Assembly: GCA_021292165.1 (NCBI GenBank)
Contig: CM037877.1
Coordinates: 109,057,858 to 109,121,857, forward strand
Source: Shinisaurus crocodilurus
Lineage: Eukaryota > Chordata > Lepidosauria > Squamata > Shinisauridae
Reading direction: 5' to 3'
DNA length: 64,000 bases
Made by a program: the position numbers and the translations under genes. Each line of letters opens with the position of its first letter. Position 1 is the stretch's first letter. This document shows, piece by piece, positions 43,001-51,800 of the stretch. The notes under the pieces were generated by a model. That model was not told the origin of the DNA and made no database searches. It saw nothing but the letters and a program-made list of their open reading frames with translations.

Positions 43001-44862
43001 ACTGAGAATCCACTGGAATAGAGCAGCAGAACCTCCTAACTGTCCTGCATTACTCTAAGATTTTATAACTGTCACAATGCAACATCCAAAGTTTTTTTGC
43101 TTCACAAACAAAATGTGGCATACTCCTGCCTTGGCTGAAGCAGGATTTTGTTTTCCCTTCTTAAAACCCATCATTTTCAGAACAAACCACAGAGTTTTTC
43201 CACACAAGCTCTGGAGAGTCAGTGTGGTATAGTGGTTACAGCACTGAACTGGTTAGACAGGGAAAGCTGGGTCCAAATCCCCACTCAGCCACAAAGTTTA
43301 CCGAGTGACTTTGGGAATATATTTTTTTACTCTTTCAGCTGCACCTACCTCAAAGAGTCATTTGGAGATAAACCAGGGCGGCGGAGAGGAAGAAGCCCTG
43401 TATGCCACTTGAGCTGTTTGAAGCAAGGATGGGATAATAAATAATCGTATTGAAATTAAGTGCATATCCCTGATGTCATTTCGGAACACATTAAAATTAA
43501 AATGTCAACATGCAGCTGCAGAAACCAAGAAAGAGGCAGGCTTGGGGAATATCATTTTTAAATCAAACCTGATCAAAACGTATGTATGGGGGGGGGGGTT
43601 GTGAAGTGTGTGTGTGTGGATGACACCAGTACTCACACACATAAGTAAAGCTAGGGATCCAGTCTTCAACTAGGTCAGCCCTTGCTGGATTGGTTCTCCA
43701 GTTGGCTACCTCCTACAGCTGCTGGCTGAGGATTATGGGAGTTGTAGTCCAACACATCTGGAGGGCAGCAGGTTGGGGAAGGCTGTCCTACAGTGTGCAG
43801 ACCATCACATTCAAAAAAGGGTCCCCTACCTACTAGGGTGGCCAGATACAAGAGAGGACAAGGTTCCTACATAGATTTCATAGATCTGATAGAGTTGGAA
43901 GGAGTCTACAAGGCTATCGAGTCCAACCCCCTGCTCAATGCAGGAAACTAGAGGAGGGGTCTCCCATCCAACTAATAACCAGGCCTGACCCTGCTTAGCT
44001 TCCCACGCTCAGACAAGCTGAACCAGCATAAGCCACAGGCCTTTTTTAAGAGTTGTGTAGAAGAGGGAATTTCACCAGATGCAGGAGCCCTGCCCTCTTT
44101 TGCATTTATCTGGCCACCCTGACCACCCCACACACAACTTTCAAGGCAGCATGGAGAAAACTGAGGTGTATACAAAGTCACATAGAAGGTTGTGTGGCGG
44201 GTTCGACCAATTTGTTAGCCATCCCCCACCCACCATAGAGAGTTCAGTGGTTTCTAAGCAATCAGCCACATAGGATTAGTTTGGATTTTTGAGTGGTTAT
44301 GAGGTCTAGTGCTTGGCAGGAACATGCGGGAAAGGAAGTATAGTTGTCTAGAATAGGCAACACATTTGTGAACTGGGGGGGGGGGGGTCAGGGTTGTAGC
44401 TAATGTTAATCCTACTTAGAGTAGACCCACTGAAAAGAACGGGCCTCAAGTTAGACTAGCATTGGATACAACATAGTGGCGGGTTTCCATCTTGGAGCTT
44501 GGGACTTCTCGAAAGAGGTTCTTTCGCAGCGGTAAAACCTTGCTCCCCTTACATGGCAGCTTGTTCGAAACCCCAGATAAGGCAGGGCAGACAGCTCGCC
44601 TGACCTCTGAAACTTCCCAGTGGAGGAGGAAATACTCAACAAATCTCCTGCTAGGCCCGTATAGCCGGCTCGGGAGCAAGTCCTACGGCGTTCAATGAGC
44701 GAGCGAGCGAGCTTGCTTCTACGTGACCGTTCTCCTCCCAACAATAGTTCCCTTCACTCCTTCGCCTCCCGCCGGAAAGCGACTCCTTCCTTCTCCCTCG
44801 AGACTCCCTTGCTATGCTTTCTAACGTGATAGGCAGACATAAAAAAGGGACGACGACGACGC

Positions 44863-44893
<31 letters not shown>

Positions 44894-45126
44894 CCAACTG
44901 GCAGGAAAGGCGGCAACTGCCTAACCTTGAAGAGGCAGCTCTTCGAAGCCAAAATAGAAATATTTTATAAATAAATAAAATAAGGCGAGGCGGCCCCTTC
45001 TTTCGCAACCCACCCCCGCCCTTTGGCTCTTTCCCGCCCACCTGGCGCCCTCCCCTCCTTTACCTGGGCAGCGACCCCTCGCGCCGCTGCCGCGACACCC
45101 CTGAGGACAGTCCTGGAGGCCAACAT
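36924..45126 (-). CDS. NIPSNAP3: NIPSNAP3 homologue, proximal copy (six exons, 247 aa)
   Basis: Joined minus-strand exons 45126-45064, 42205-41998, 39534-39376, 38088-37939, 37173-37087 and 37000-36924 give 744 nt, a complete frame of 247 residues plus TAG, the length of human NIPSNAP3A. The N-terminus MLASRTVLRGVAAAARGVAA has Arg, no acids and small hydrophobics, fitting a mitochondrial presequence. The body has FYEFRTYTIKPDKMKDFLEL, AHSQMVGYWTLEFGGLNKVF HIWKY, YLVPWCELG, VYELVTFQMKPGGPAVWGQS, GVFHTEYG, VHVLWWNENPDSRAAGRH and ends FLESQQNSLLVPTAFSQLK, all NIPSNAP-family signatures (two ferredoxin-like alpha/beta-barrel repeats). Cellular function of NIPSNAP3 is poorly defined. It lies tail-to-tail with ABCA1, the position of human NIPSNAP3B; whether it is the ortholog of 3A or 3B cannot be settled here. 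Confidence 0.95.
37087..37173 (-). CDS. NIPSNAP3: Proximal NIPSNAP3 exon 5
   Basis: 87 nt, phase 1 to 1. Encodes (V)HVLWWNENPDSRAAGRHYAH then EDPRVVAA. Acceptor cttcatag, donor gtaagt. Confidence 0.95.
37571..37817 (+). mobile_element. tRNA-derived SINE (type A)
   Basis: GTGGCGTAGTGGTGAGAGTG, GGGTTCTAGTCCCCGCTCAG, GTTGTTGTGAGGATAAAATG, GTAAGCCGCCTTGGGTTCC and an AAATAAATAAAATAAA tail. Near full length. In intron 4 of the proximal NIPSNAP3, antisense to it. Confidence 0.85.
37939..38088 (-). CDS. NIPSNAP3: Proximal NIPSNAP3 exon 4
   Basis: 150 nt, phase 1 to 1. Encodes (G)VYELVTFQMKPGGPAVWGQS then FKAAISAHMKTGYTKLIGVF and HTEYGLLNR. Acceptor cccctctag, donor gtagat. Confidence 0.95.
38924..39175. 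mobile_element. Non-autonomous hAT element (Charlie-like), 252 bp, perfect 8-bp target duplication
   Basis: Ends CAGTGGTTCTCAAC and GTTGAGAACCCCTG are inverted. Flanked by TTCTAGTC at 38916-38923 and at 39176-39183, an exact 8-bp duplication. Intron 3 of the proximal NIPSNAP3. Confidence 0.88.
39376..39534 (-). CDS. NIPSNAP3: Proximal NIPSNAP3 exon 3
   Basis: 159 nt, phase 1 to 1. Encodes (A)SFAQRTVVRTALTKDQEWQE, then KYMSRMLPLLDKQENEIAYL and VPWCELGSLQKD. One codon longer than the same exon of the distal copy. Acceptor tttttgtag, donor gtacgt. Confidence 0.95.
40012..40100. repeat. Short 'gtgcaatcctatgcatgtctactcag' type repeat
   Basis: CAGTGCAATGCTATACATGT, CTACTCAGG, TTGAGTTCAATGGGGCTTAC and TCCCAGGTAAGTGGGTATAA. 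One of the better-kept copies in the window. Confidence 0.55.
40495..40636. mobile_element. Short repeat split by a LINE 3' tail
   Basis: The repeat start GTACAATCCTATACAAGTCT is separated from its end AAGCAAGTCCCACTGAGTTC by 40515-40572, a minus-strand copy of the L2/CR1-like 3' hairpin (tagccgaagctctctgag) with a TATTTATT tail. Read as insertion of the LINE tail into the older repeat. Confidence 0.5.
40629..40741. mobile_element. Fold-back MITE, family 2, shortened
   Basis: CTCTCAGGGCGCAATCCTAC faces GCATAGCATTGTGCCCTGAG AG; AAAGTCCTACAAC faces GTTGTAGGACTTT. The centre is shorter than in other copies. Confidence 0.7.
41744..41941 (-). mobile_element. tRNA-derived SINE (type A), minus strand, diverged
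   Basis: Starts with a TTATTTATTATTAC tail, then CAAGGTGGCTTACATGATCC, CTCACAACAACCCTGTGAGG and the head complement AACTACACCACACTGGCTCC. Confidence 0.7.
41998..42205 (-). CDS. NIPSNAP3: Proximal NIPSNAP3 exon 2
   Basis: 208 nt, phase 0 to 1. Encodes VSSSFATGPRQDDSTFYEFR, TYTIKPDKMKDFLELTSKNI, HLRTAHSQMVGYWTLEFGGL and NKVFHIWKY. The acceptor at 42206 (tttag) is chosen over a nearby ccacag because it alone keeps frame and restores the family sequence SSFATGPRQ. Donor gtatgc. Confidence 0.95.
42396..42473. repeat. Short 'gtgcaatcctatgcatgtctactcag' type repeat, diverged
   Basis: TGATCCTATATATCAAAGTA and ACCTCAAGTCAGCAGGCATA GGATTGCAGCC. In intron 1 of the proximal NIPSNAP3. The rest of this intron to 43211 shows nothing classified. 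Confidence 0.45.
43212..43445 (+). mobile_element. tRNA-derived SINE (type A), diverged
   Basis: AGTGTGGTATAGTGGTTACA, then GGGTCCAAATCCCCACTCAG and GACTTTGGGA, ending GGATGGGATAATAAATAATC. In intron 1 of the proximal NIPSNAP3. Confidence 0.7.
43718..43790. mobile_element. Fold-back MITE, family 1, right half
   Basis: GATTATGGGAGTTGTAGTCC then TCTGGAGGGCAGCAGGTTGG and GGAAGGCTG. The left arm is missing. Confidence 0.6.
43877..44042 (-). mobile_element. CR1-like LINE 3' fragment, minus strand
   Basis: Nearly the same as 6855-7023: GATAGAGTTGGAAGGAGTCT, GAGTCCAACCCCCTGCTCAA and AACTAGAGGAGGGGTCTCCC. A CATAGAT-type tail lies at its left. Confidence 0.65.
44405..44475. repeat. Short interspersed repeat, 'agagtagacccactgaaaaga' type
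   Basis: Second copy of the repeat at 3358-3436 (taatcctacttagagtagac ... attggatacaac). A run of about 11 G lies just upstream at 44377. Confidence 0.5.
44865..44890. repeat. CA microsatellite
   Basis: About 13 CA units just below the proximal NIPSNAP3 CpG island. A (GAGC)n run lies at 44696-44711. Confidence 0.85.
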
Positions 45127-45340
45127 GGTCTTTCCGCGCGGGCGCCCCGGGAGATGATGGAGAGAGAGGCGGCTGCAGCAAGCACCAGCGCGCCGCAGCC
45201 GAGCTGGAAGGCACTTCCTACTGCGGCCTCTCCGCTCGCCTGACCCGCCCGCTGCCGAGCCACACAAGCAAAGCATTGGACGGCGCGGACCTCGTGGCCG
45301 CCTCCATAACAACAGGCGAGGAAGCCGCGGCTGCTCTCCG
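45000..45340 (-). promoter_or_regulatory. CpG-rich promoter of proximal NIPSNAP3
   Basis: GC-rich block with dense CpG (cgcgccgctgccgcgac, ccgcgcgggcgccccggg, ctgacccgcccgctgccgag) surrounding exon 1. No TATA box evident. GGCGGG-type Sp1 boxes occur on the minus strand (from ctgacccgcccg near 45240). Transcription start not determined. Confidence 0.7.
45064..45126 (-). CDS. NIPSNAP3: Proximal NIPSNAP3 exon 1 (start codon, presequence)
   Basis: 63 nt, ATG at 45126-45124, phase 0 out. Encodes MLASRTVLRGVAAAARGVAA Q. Start context is gaccATGt with A at -3. An in-frame ORF extends upstream, but its sequence is not family-like, so this ATG is preferred. Donor gtaaag. Confidence 0.92.
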
Positions 45341-45462
45341 TCTCCCACCAACCTGAGGGGGGCGTTGGACCTAGACGGGCAGAAGGACTCCCACATATAA
45401 CGGGCCACCCTACAGTTGGGTTATATTTTAGGGCCACTTCCATACCCAACAGATAGCACAAC

Positions 45463-45757
45463 CCTCCCCAACCTTGTGCCCTCCAGATGGTTTGGACTCC
45501 AACCCCCAGCATCCCTGACCATTGGCCATACTGGCTGGGGCTGTTTGTTTATTTATTTATTATATTTATACCCCACCTTTTTTCCTGCAAGGAACCCAAG
45601 GCGGCTTACATAATCCTCCTCCTCCTCCTCTCCATTTTATCCTCACAACAACCCTGTGAGGTAGGTTAGGCTGAGAGTCAGTGACTGGCCCAAAGTCACC
45701 CAGTTGGGAGTTGACGTCCAAAGCATCTGGAGGGCAACAAGTTGGGGAAGGCTGAGG
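45463..45757. mobile_element. Fold-back MITE, family 1, split by a SINE
   Basis: Left arm CCCCAACCTTGTGCCCTCCA with catactggctgggg at 45463-45542 and right arm GGGAGTTGACGTCCAAAGCA with TCTGGAGGGCAACAAGTTGG at 45704-45757 belong to one palindrome. A SINE sits between them. Confidence 0.75.
45545..45702 (-). mobile_element. tRNA-derived SINE (type A), 5'-truncated, minus strand, inside a MITE
   Basis: TTTATTTATTTATTATATTT tail, then AACCCAAGGCGGCTTACATA and CAACCCTGTGAGGTAGGTTA, ending TGGCCCAAAGTCACCCAGT. The tRNA-like head is missing. Confidence 0.8.
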
Positions 45758-45892
45758 CAGAAAAACAAGAATGTTTTTAATAGCTATTACACTTAGAATT
45801 TTCAAGAAAATGTAATTTACATTTTGCCTGGCAACAGCGGAGACTGAAAATACCCACCATGTGGCTGAAAGGACTGACATCACATTCAATTC

Positions 45893-46504
45893 TGTTAGGA
45901 CTTTAAAAAGATACTAGGAGAGGATATATTGTGGAGTAATATCCTTCCTATCTCACGTTAGTGAGATCAGCAGAGTAGAGTCCCTTTCCAGCTTAAAAGA
46001 AGCTTAGATTTGGCTAGTGTTAGCCAGCTAGCATTTGGTAATCCAGGATGCTTTAAGGCAGACTGGATTTCCCTGGTTTTGCCCCCTTTTCTCTCCTTCA
46101 GAATAATCAGAGACACAGTCTTGTAAAAGTTAAAAGTAACATTTACTCACTCAGATTATGCAGTTTCATTCAGGCAGGCTTAAAAGGCGTTTCTTACAGT
46201 TCGTTACAGTACATTTGTAGTTACTTGGGGTCTGAACTTGTGGAGTTCAGACCAGCAACTCTGGTTACATGCTGCTGCTAGAACCAAGTGGAGACAACAA
46301 CTACCGCAACCACACAGTCCAGTCCCAGCAGAAAGAGGAAGAAGCTGATAGCTACGCCCACTTCCTGCTTGGGCTCTGCTAATTATTCAATGAGTACCTT
46401 CTAGGGAATCCACCCTAGAAGGTATCAGTGATCTTATCCATTTCACCCAACTACCTGGTGAAACATGAGCCATAGGTTTTTGACTGCAATTTAATTATCC
46501 AACA
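45893..46504 (-). mobile_element. Solo LTR, minus orientation, 612 bp, 5-bp target duplication AATTC
   Basis: Minus strand begins TGTTGGATAATTAAATTGCA and ends AAGTCCTAACA. Flanked by AATTC at 45888-45892 and 46505-46509. Closely matches the solo LTR at 62804-63423 in opposite orientation. The TG...CA ends and 5-bp duplication fit a Gypsy-type or ERV LTR; class not settled. No internal coding sequence remains. It lies about 0.8 kb upstream of proximal NIPSNAP3 and points the same way. Confidence 0.9.
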
Positions 46505-47054
46505 AATTCCTCCATCTACTGCTGATCAGCTCTTTTACCTTGGTTTTCACTCCCCTTCCTCCCTTTTGTTTGTAGCCCTGCTGTCACTGGTCAGGTTCCA
46601 AAATGCTGTCAAGCCCTTAAGGTGAGCAAGCTGAAATCTTTTAGAAGGGAGTAAGTTGGGGGTTCGGTTTCTCGAGTTACTGTACTGGACCCTCCCTGTC
46701 TCTCTTCTGCCTTTCATGAGTAATCTGCTGTCCCTTGGTAGGCCACAGAAATCTTGCTTTGTCACAGCAGGCCTTTTGAGGATGAAAAGCTTTGCAGACC
46801 TGATTTGGGTAGCAGATGGGGGGCACCCATCCCCACCACCATCTCTAGGAGCTCTGCTGGTGGCTGCTGGAGCAGAAGGCAGGGAACAGCATTCAGGGAG
46901 GACTGCTGGAGCTGAATAAAAAAAGAGGCTATGTAGATACGTCATTTGGGGTCTTGACAGTCTACCTTGTTGCAGAGGGAAACCCTCTGCTATGGGTGGC
47001 AAAACAGATGGAATCCTTGCTGTCTAATCCTAAGTGTATGAGGACAGGTTGCAG

Positions 47055-47118
47055 ATGATGATGAAGAAGAAGAAGAAGAAGAAGAAGAAGAAGAAGAAGA
47101 AGAAGAAGAAGAAGAAGA
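47055..47118. repeat. GAA/AAG trinucleotide repeat
   Basis: About 20 uninterrupted GAA units, all-purine on the plus strand, between the two NIPSNAP3 genes. Confidence 0.95.
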
Positions 47119-47535
47119 GGCAGCCCACGTGTGCTTAGGCACTGTTCTTAATTATTACTGAACATATTCCAGAGCATGCTCCTGGATGTGTTTGCAAATG
47201 GCACTCTGCTGTGTTTGCATGTGGTGTACCCTGTGTGACATGCTTGCGCGTTTGTGTGTGAACAACACCTAGGAGCATGCCAGATGCAAATAGATACATG
47301 TGCAACAAAGATCAAATTCCTCAAGTATTCCTACGGCCACTTCAGGTACTGAAATGTCTTTGACAGGCTTTAGCTCTTAGCTTATACAAAATCAAAGGAT
47401 GAATGAATGAATGAAAACATGAACAGGGAAGTGACAGAAATACTTTTGAAGAGAATAAATTGGCTACAGTCCTAGACTCACACCCTGAAGCACATGGGGC
47501 TCTTCCTTCCCAGTGTGCCAAAGCATGGTGACACA

Positions 47536-47618
47536 GCCCAATCCTACACATGTTAACTCAGAAGTCCCACACACTGCAGTAGGACTTAATTCCAAGGAAT
47601 TGTGCATAGGATTGGAGA
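47536..47618. repeat. Short 'gtgcaatcctatgcatgtctactcag' type repeat, diverged
   Basis: CCCAATCCTACACATGTTAA CTCAGAAGTCCC then GTGCATAGGATTGG. The surrounding spacer 46505-48000 otherwise shows only AT-rich sequence. Confidence 0.45.
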
Positions 47619-48051
47619 AACTTTGAATTATATTATTAGGAATAAAAATTCTCAGACAAATTAAAGCAATGGTCTATTTGTTATCCCATATATTAAAATC
47701 AGAATTATTTGGGGAATTTATTAAACTTTTTTTTTAAAATGCAATGATTAAAAAAGCAGTTCTCCGATACAATCTGTGAAAATATGCTTTAGTTAAAATT
47801 TATAGAAATATTATAATGTATAATAAATATGGAACTGAAAACAAAAACAAAGGAAATGCTACACATGGTATCAATTATACATTTTTTGGCATAAGCATGT
47901 ATTTATGTTGTGTTTAGACTTTAATGCTGGAGTGGGAAACTTACAGCCCTCTGCTTAATTTCATGTGGACCACAGAGATGGGGTGGGAGAGAGAGAGACA
48001 GACAGAGATAATAGAATTTTATACACACAATTCAGAAATAATTAATCCATG

Positions 48052-48057
48052 TTTAAT
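48052..48057 (-). terminator. Candidate polyadenylation signal of distal NIPSNAP3
   Basis: TTTAAT on plus (ATTAAA on minus), about 680 bp past the stop. An alternative AATAAA lies at 47717-47722. No downstream evidence separates them. Confidence 0.25.
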
Positions 48058-48735
48058 TTTACATTAACAACCTTGATTATCAAGTCTTGCAACACTGAAT
48101 TCCATAAAGTGATCACGTCTAGTCTGAGCAATATATTATAGTAAAATAAATATTGAAAATGCAGTTCTAGCAGGGGAAACCTTACTCCTGTTTATACCAC
48201 ATTGTAATCTGAACACTGCAGGCTAGTCTATAATATCAGTAATAGCAATTGTAGATGTATGGAAGATTCCCAGCTAGGCCAAGGAACCCACTGGGATACC
48301 TGCTTTTTAGTATTCACCTTCCAACTTTGGACAGTTTAGGGGTATAATAGTTCATTAAAAAAAATTTTGGTTGCATTAGTAAACTAAAATATTTAAAAGG
48401 TCATATGGGTGTAAAACAGAATTCAGATTTAAAAAACAAAATTAATTCAGATTTCTCCTCCATATTTTCACTTTTCTATCAGCTCTAAAAATCTAAGGGC
48501 TGAGAACCAGTGCAAAGTTTCATTTAAAATCTTCATACAGTTTAAAACTAGATATTTTTATGCAAACAAGCAGGAAACCAATTTTCTGTTAGAAGCTGGA
48601 TAATCAAGTTTCACACAAAGTGAAATATCGTACAAGACTACACACAAGCTGCATCAAGAGACAAACATTGCAGATGAGGATCAAAGTGCAGAAAGGAAGG
48701 ACGCCTCCATCTGTTGCCCTTCAGCTGGTAGAGAA

Positions 48736-48812
48736 CTACTTCAAAGGTGAAAATGGTGCAGGGATCAGGAGCATGTTTTGCTGGGATTCCAAGAACTGAA
48801 CAGTCTCCCGAA
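48736..48812 (-). CDS. NIPSNAP3: Distal NIPSNAP3 exon 6
   Basis: 77 nt, phase 1, stop TAG at 48736-48738. Encodes (V)RETVQFLESQQNMLLIPAPF SPLK. Preceded by a 100-bp intron; acceptor tactttcag. Confidence 0.95.
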
Positions 48813-51800
48813 CTGAAAGTAAATACAATGTAGGATGAAGCTGGATTAAACTCTTTCAACCGTGTTAAGCAATGTTGGTAGACATGCCGAGACACATGCA
48901 AGCACCTCTTACCAGCTGCTACCACCCTGGCGTCTTCATGGGCAAAATGCCTCCCAGCGGCACGGCTGTCTGGGTTCTCGTACCACCAAAGCACATGAAC
49001 TGTGAAAGTAGAAGGAAAAAGAAGGTCAGCTCTGGACTTGGACACACAAGCCTCAATGAGAGCAAGGAGTTTTCTTTGCCTACAAGTGCTTCTCTGTCAA
49101 CTTCTGTGCAGGGTGTCAGTCAGTTGCGGAAGTGAGCAGGCACAGCTAAGTACAGGATACTGGCATCAGGTTTAGTGATGGGACTCGGTACTGCTATAGA
49201 CTACTACTATAGGGGTGTAGCTCAGCAGTAGAGCACATGCTTTGCATGCAAAAGTCCCAGGTTCCATCCTGGGCATCTCCAGGAATGGCTGGGAAAGACT
49301 CCTGCCTCAACTCTTGGAGACCTGCTGTCAGCGTAGTCCACGGGTGTTGAATCTCTCTCAGGCTGAAGGCCAAATTCAATTTTGGAGAAGCAATCAAGGG
49401 TGCCATTCCCGTTGTGGGTGGGGTCAAAGGCTAAAGGGGCCTTTACACCAGCATATTTTAAAGGCTAAACACCAGCATATTTTCGCTTATAGCTCTTGCT
49501 ACCAGTTACTAAGGCTAAGGAGAGGCATGTCAACCCTTCAAAATTGGGAAAATACTACACAAAAGCCAGGAAATGACCAAGCGATTGGTGGTTGGGGGAA
49601 AGGGTGTGTGGCCAGGGAGAGGGACAGTGGCATTCTGGGAAACCTTGGAGGACCAGGTTGGGACCCGACAGGTGGGAAATGGCCCCCAGGTCTGATGTTC
49701 TGCACCCCTGGTGTAGACTATACTGAGCTAGATGGACCAATGGTCTGAGTTCCTGCATTCCTAAAGGCTTTCTCCAAAATTTTAGACTGTCTTCTCAGAA
49801 TGCTGGAAGTGGGGACACCGGTTTATTTCCATAGATGCTGAAACTGAAACCAGCACAGAAGCTTTGCCATCTGCTTGTGAGCTGCTACCATCCAGCTCCC
49901 AGTGGTGGCCCTTTTCTCCCAACTGAGATCAGAAGGGCTTCTGAGGAACCATCTTCCCTGAGGGGATGCTAGAAGAAGATTAAGCTTAATCTCAAGAGCA
50001 GAAAAGCAAAAGGAGAAAAGAAACAGCAGAAGAGAAGAAAGATGAGAGGAACAGGCCAGCCCAGGAGAATAGATGCAGTGCAAACCTGAGTACAACTGGA
50101 TCTGGAATAGCTCTATTCCCATTCATCTGGGCACCTGAATCAATCACCACCATCATGCTTTTTTCCTCCTTCCTCCCAATTTCTTTCCTTGTATCTCATG
50201 TCTTTTAGATTGTAAGGCTGAGGGCAGGGACTGCCAAATTACTGAATTTTGTAAGCCACTCTAGGAGCCTTTTTTGGCTGAAGAGCAAGGTAAAAATGCT
50301 TTAAAGAAACAAACAAGGCAGCCAGCCAGAGAATACAAGGAACATGGGACTGCTGCTAAAACTGGCTGACATTTGCTGAGTTGACCTCTCCTCTTCTGAA
50401 GGGTCTAATACATCTTATCCTGTGTCCTGAGATTGTAAATTTTTCCACCTCCCCTAACATGACCAAATGACATAGAGTGGAGTAGTGATGAAATGCAGAA
50501 AACGTCATGATGATAAGACACAGGGTAAGTTGAACTAGACCCTATAGAAGGGAGCGGGACGGAGGGAAATCAACACAAGGCTGACCTTTTTGGCAGCAGC
50601 CCTGGGTTTTAAATCAAATTCCATCCTTAATATCTTGGGACAGGTTGCCATTGCCCAATAGTGAAGGAAAGCCTTCTGTACATACACAGAAGTACTTTCC
50701 TTTGTTACCTCTTACTTGTTTCTGTAAAGAAGAGGCATAGCAAAGTAGAAGATGGGAGGGTGTGGTAATAAATGGAAGTGATTAATGGAGAAGGGGAGAG
50801 GCTACAGCAGCTTTTCCCAAGCTGGGGCCCTCCAGAGGTGATGGGACTACAACTCCCATCATCCCCAGCATCACCTCTGGAGGGCCCCAGCTTGGGAAAG
50901 GCAGGCTACAGGAGCAAGACCCACAATCCCTTCAAGATATTCTTTCCTACTTGTATTATGTCCTACTAGACATGATCCATAGGACAAATGAAAGCACACA
51001 TCAGGTCCCTCCATTAAAATGAATGGGGGCCAGTACACTCAACTGAGCATGCATGGAACTATGGATCACTGCAATGGGAAAACATCTTTAAAATTATTCT
51101 ACCTTTGAAATGTGAAATGGTTCTTCTGGTACCTGTATTAAGTTGTCCATATTCTGTGTGGAAGACACCAATCAGTTTGGCATAGCTTTTACTGATGTGT
51201 GCATCAATTGTTGCTTTGAATGACTTGCCCCATAGTGCTGGCCCACCTGGTTTCATCTGATACGTCGCCAACTCATAAACTCCTAGGAGGAGGGGAAATG
51301 GTCAGCATGCTATAAACAGTGAAATGCTAAATAAGTGGCCAGTTGCTCAGAATACAATATGGGTGCGTTCACACGTCATGCCAATCCACCCTGGCAATAA
51401 GCCAAGGTAGGTTGATTGTTGGTGAAACATCCCACGGTGCACCTGACAGACGATCGGACTCACCGTGGGTTGTTGGCACCCTCTCTCCCCTTGCAGGTAT
51501 ACCAGGGGACAATGCAGCAGGATCGACTTCTCTCCCCGCTTCCCGCTGCAATTGCAAGCCGTTTTCAGCTCACCGCAGCTTTTTCCCCCCTTTCCCCCAC
51601 CCCCGGTGATTGCGAAAGCTGGCTTGACAGCCGGCTTTCGCAATCCTCATTTTTTGTTTTTGTTTTATACGGTAATTTTTTTTACTGTGAATTTCAAAAA
51701 GTTATAACAAAATGAAAACCTAAAAACAATAAAAAACATTAGAAAAAAAAAGAAAAAAAAGTTTACATTGCATAAAGGTTAAGTATATCAGTTACACTGA

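Noticed and set aside
44965..45512. Minus-strand ORFs of about 150 codons overlapping the proximal NIPSNAP3 exon 1
   Set aside because: GC-rich CpG-island sequence keeps frames open by composition. Only the segment from the ATG at 45126 matches the family and splices in frame.
49212..49281. A tRNA-Ala(UGC)-like sequence
   Set aside because: It is the head of a SINE: the SINE body follows directly, the D-arm and T-arm carry mismatches, and the same head with body occurs at 18867-19065.
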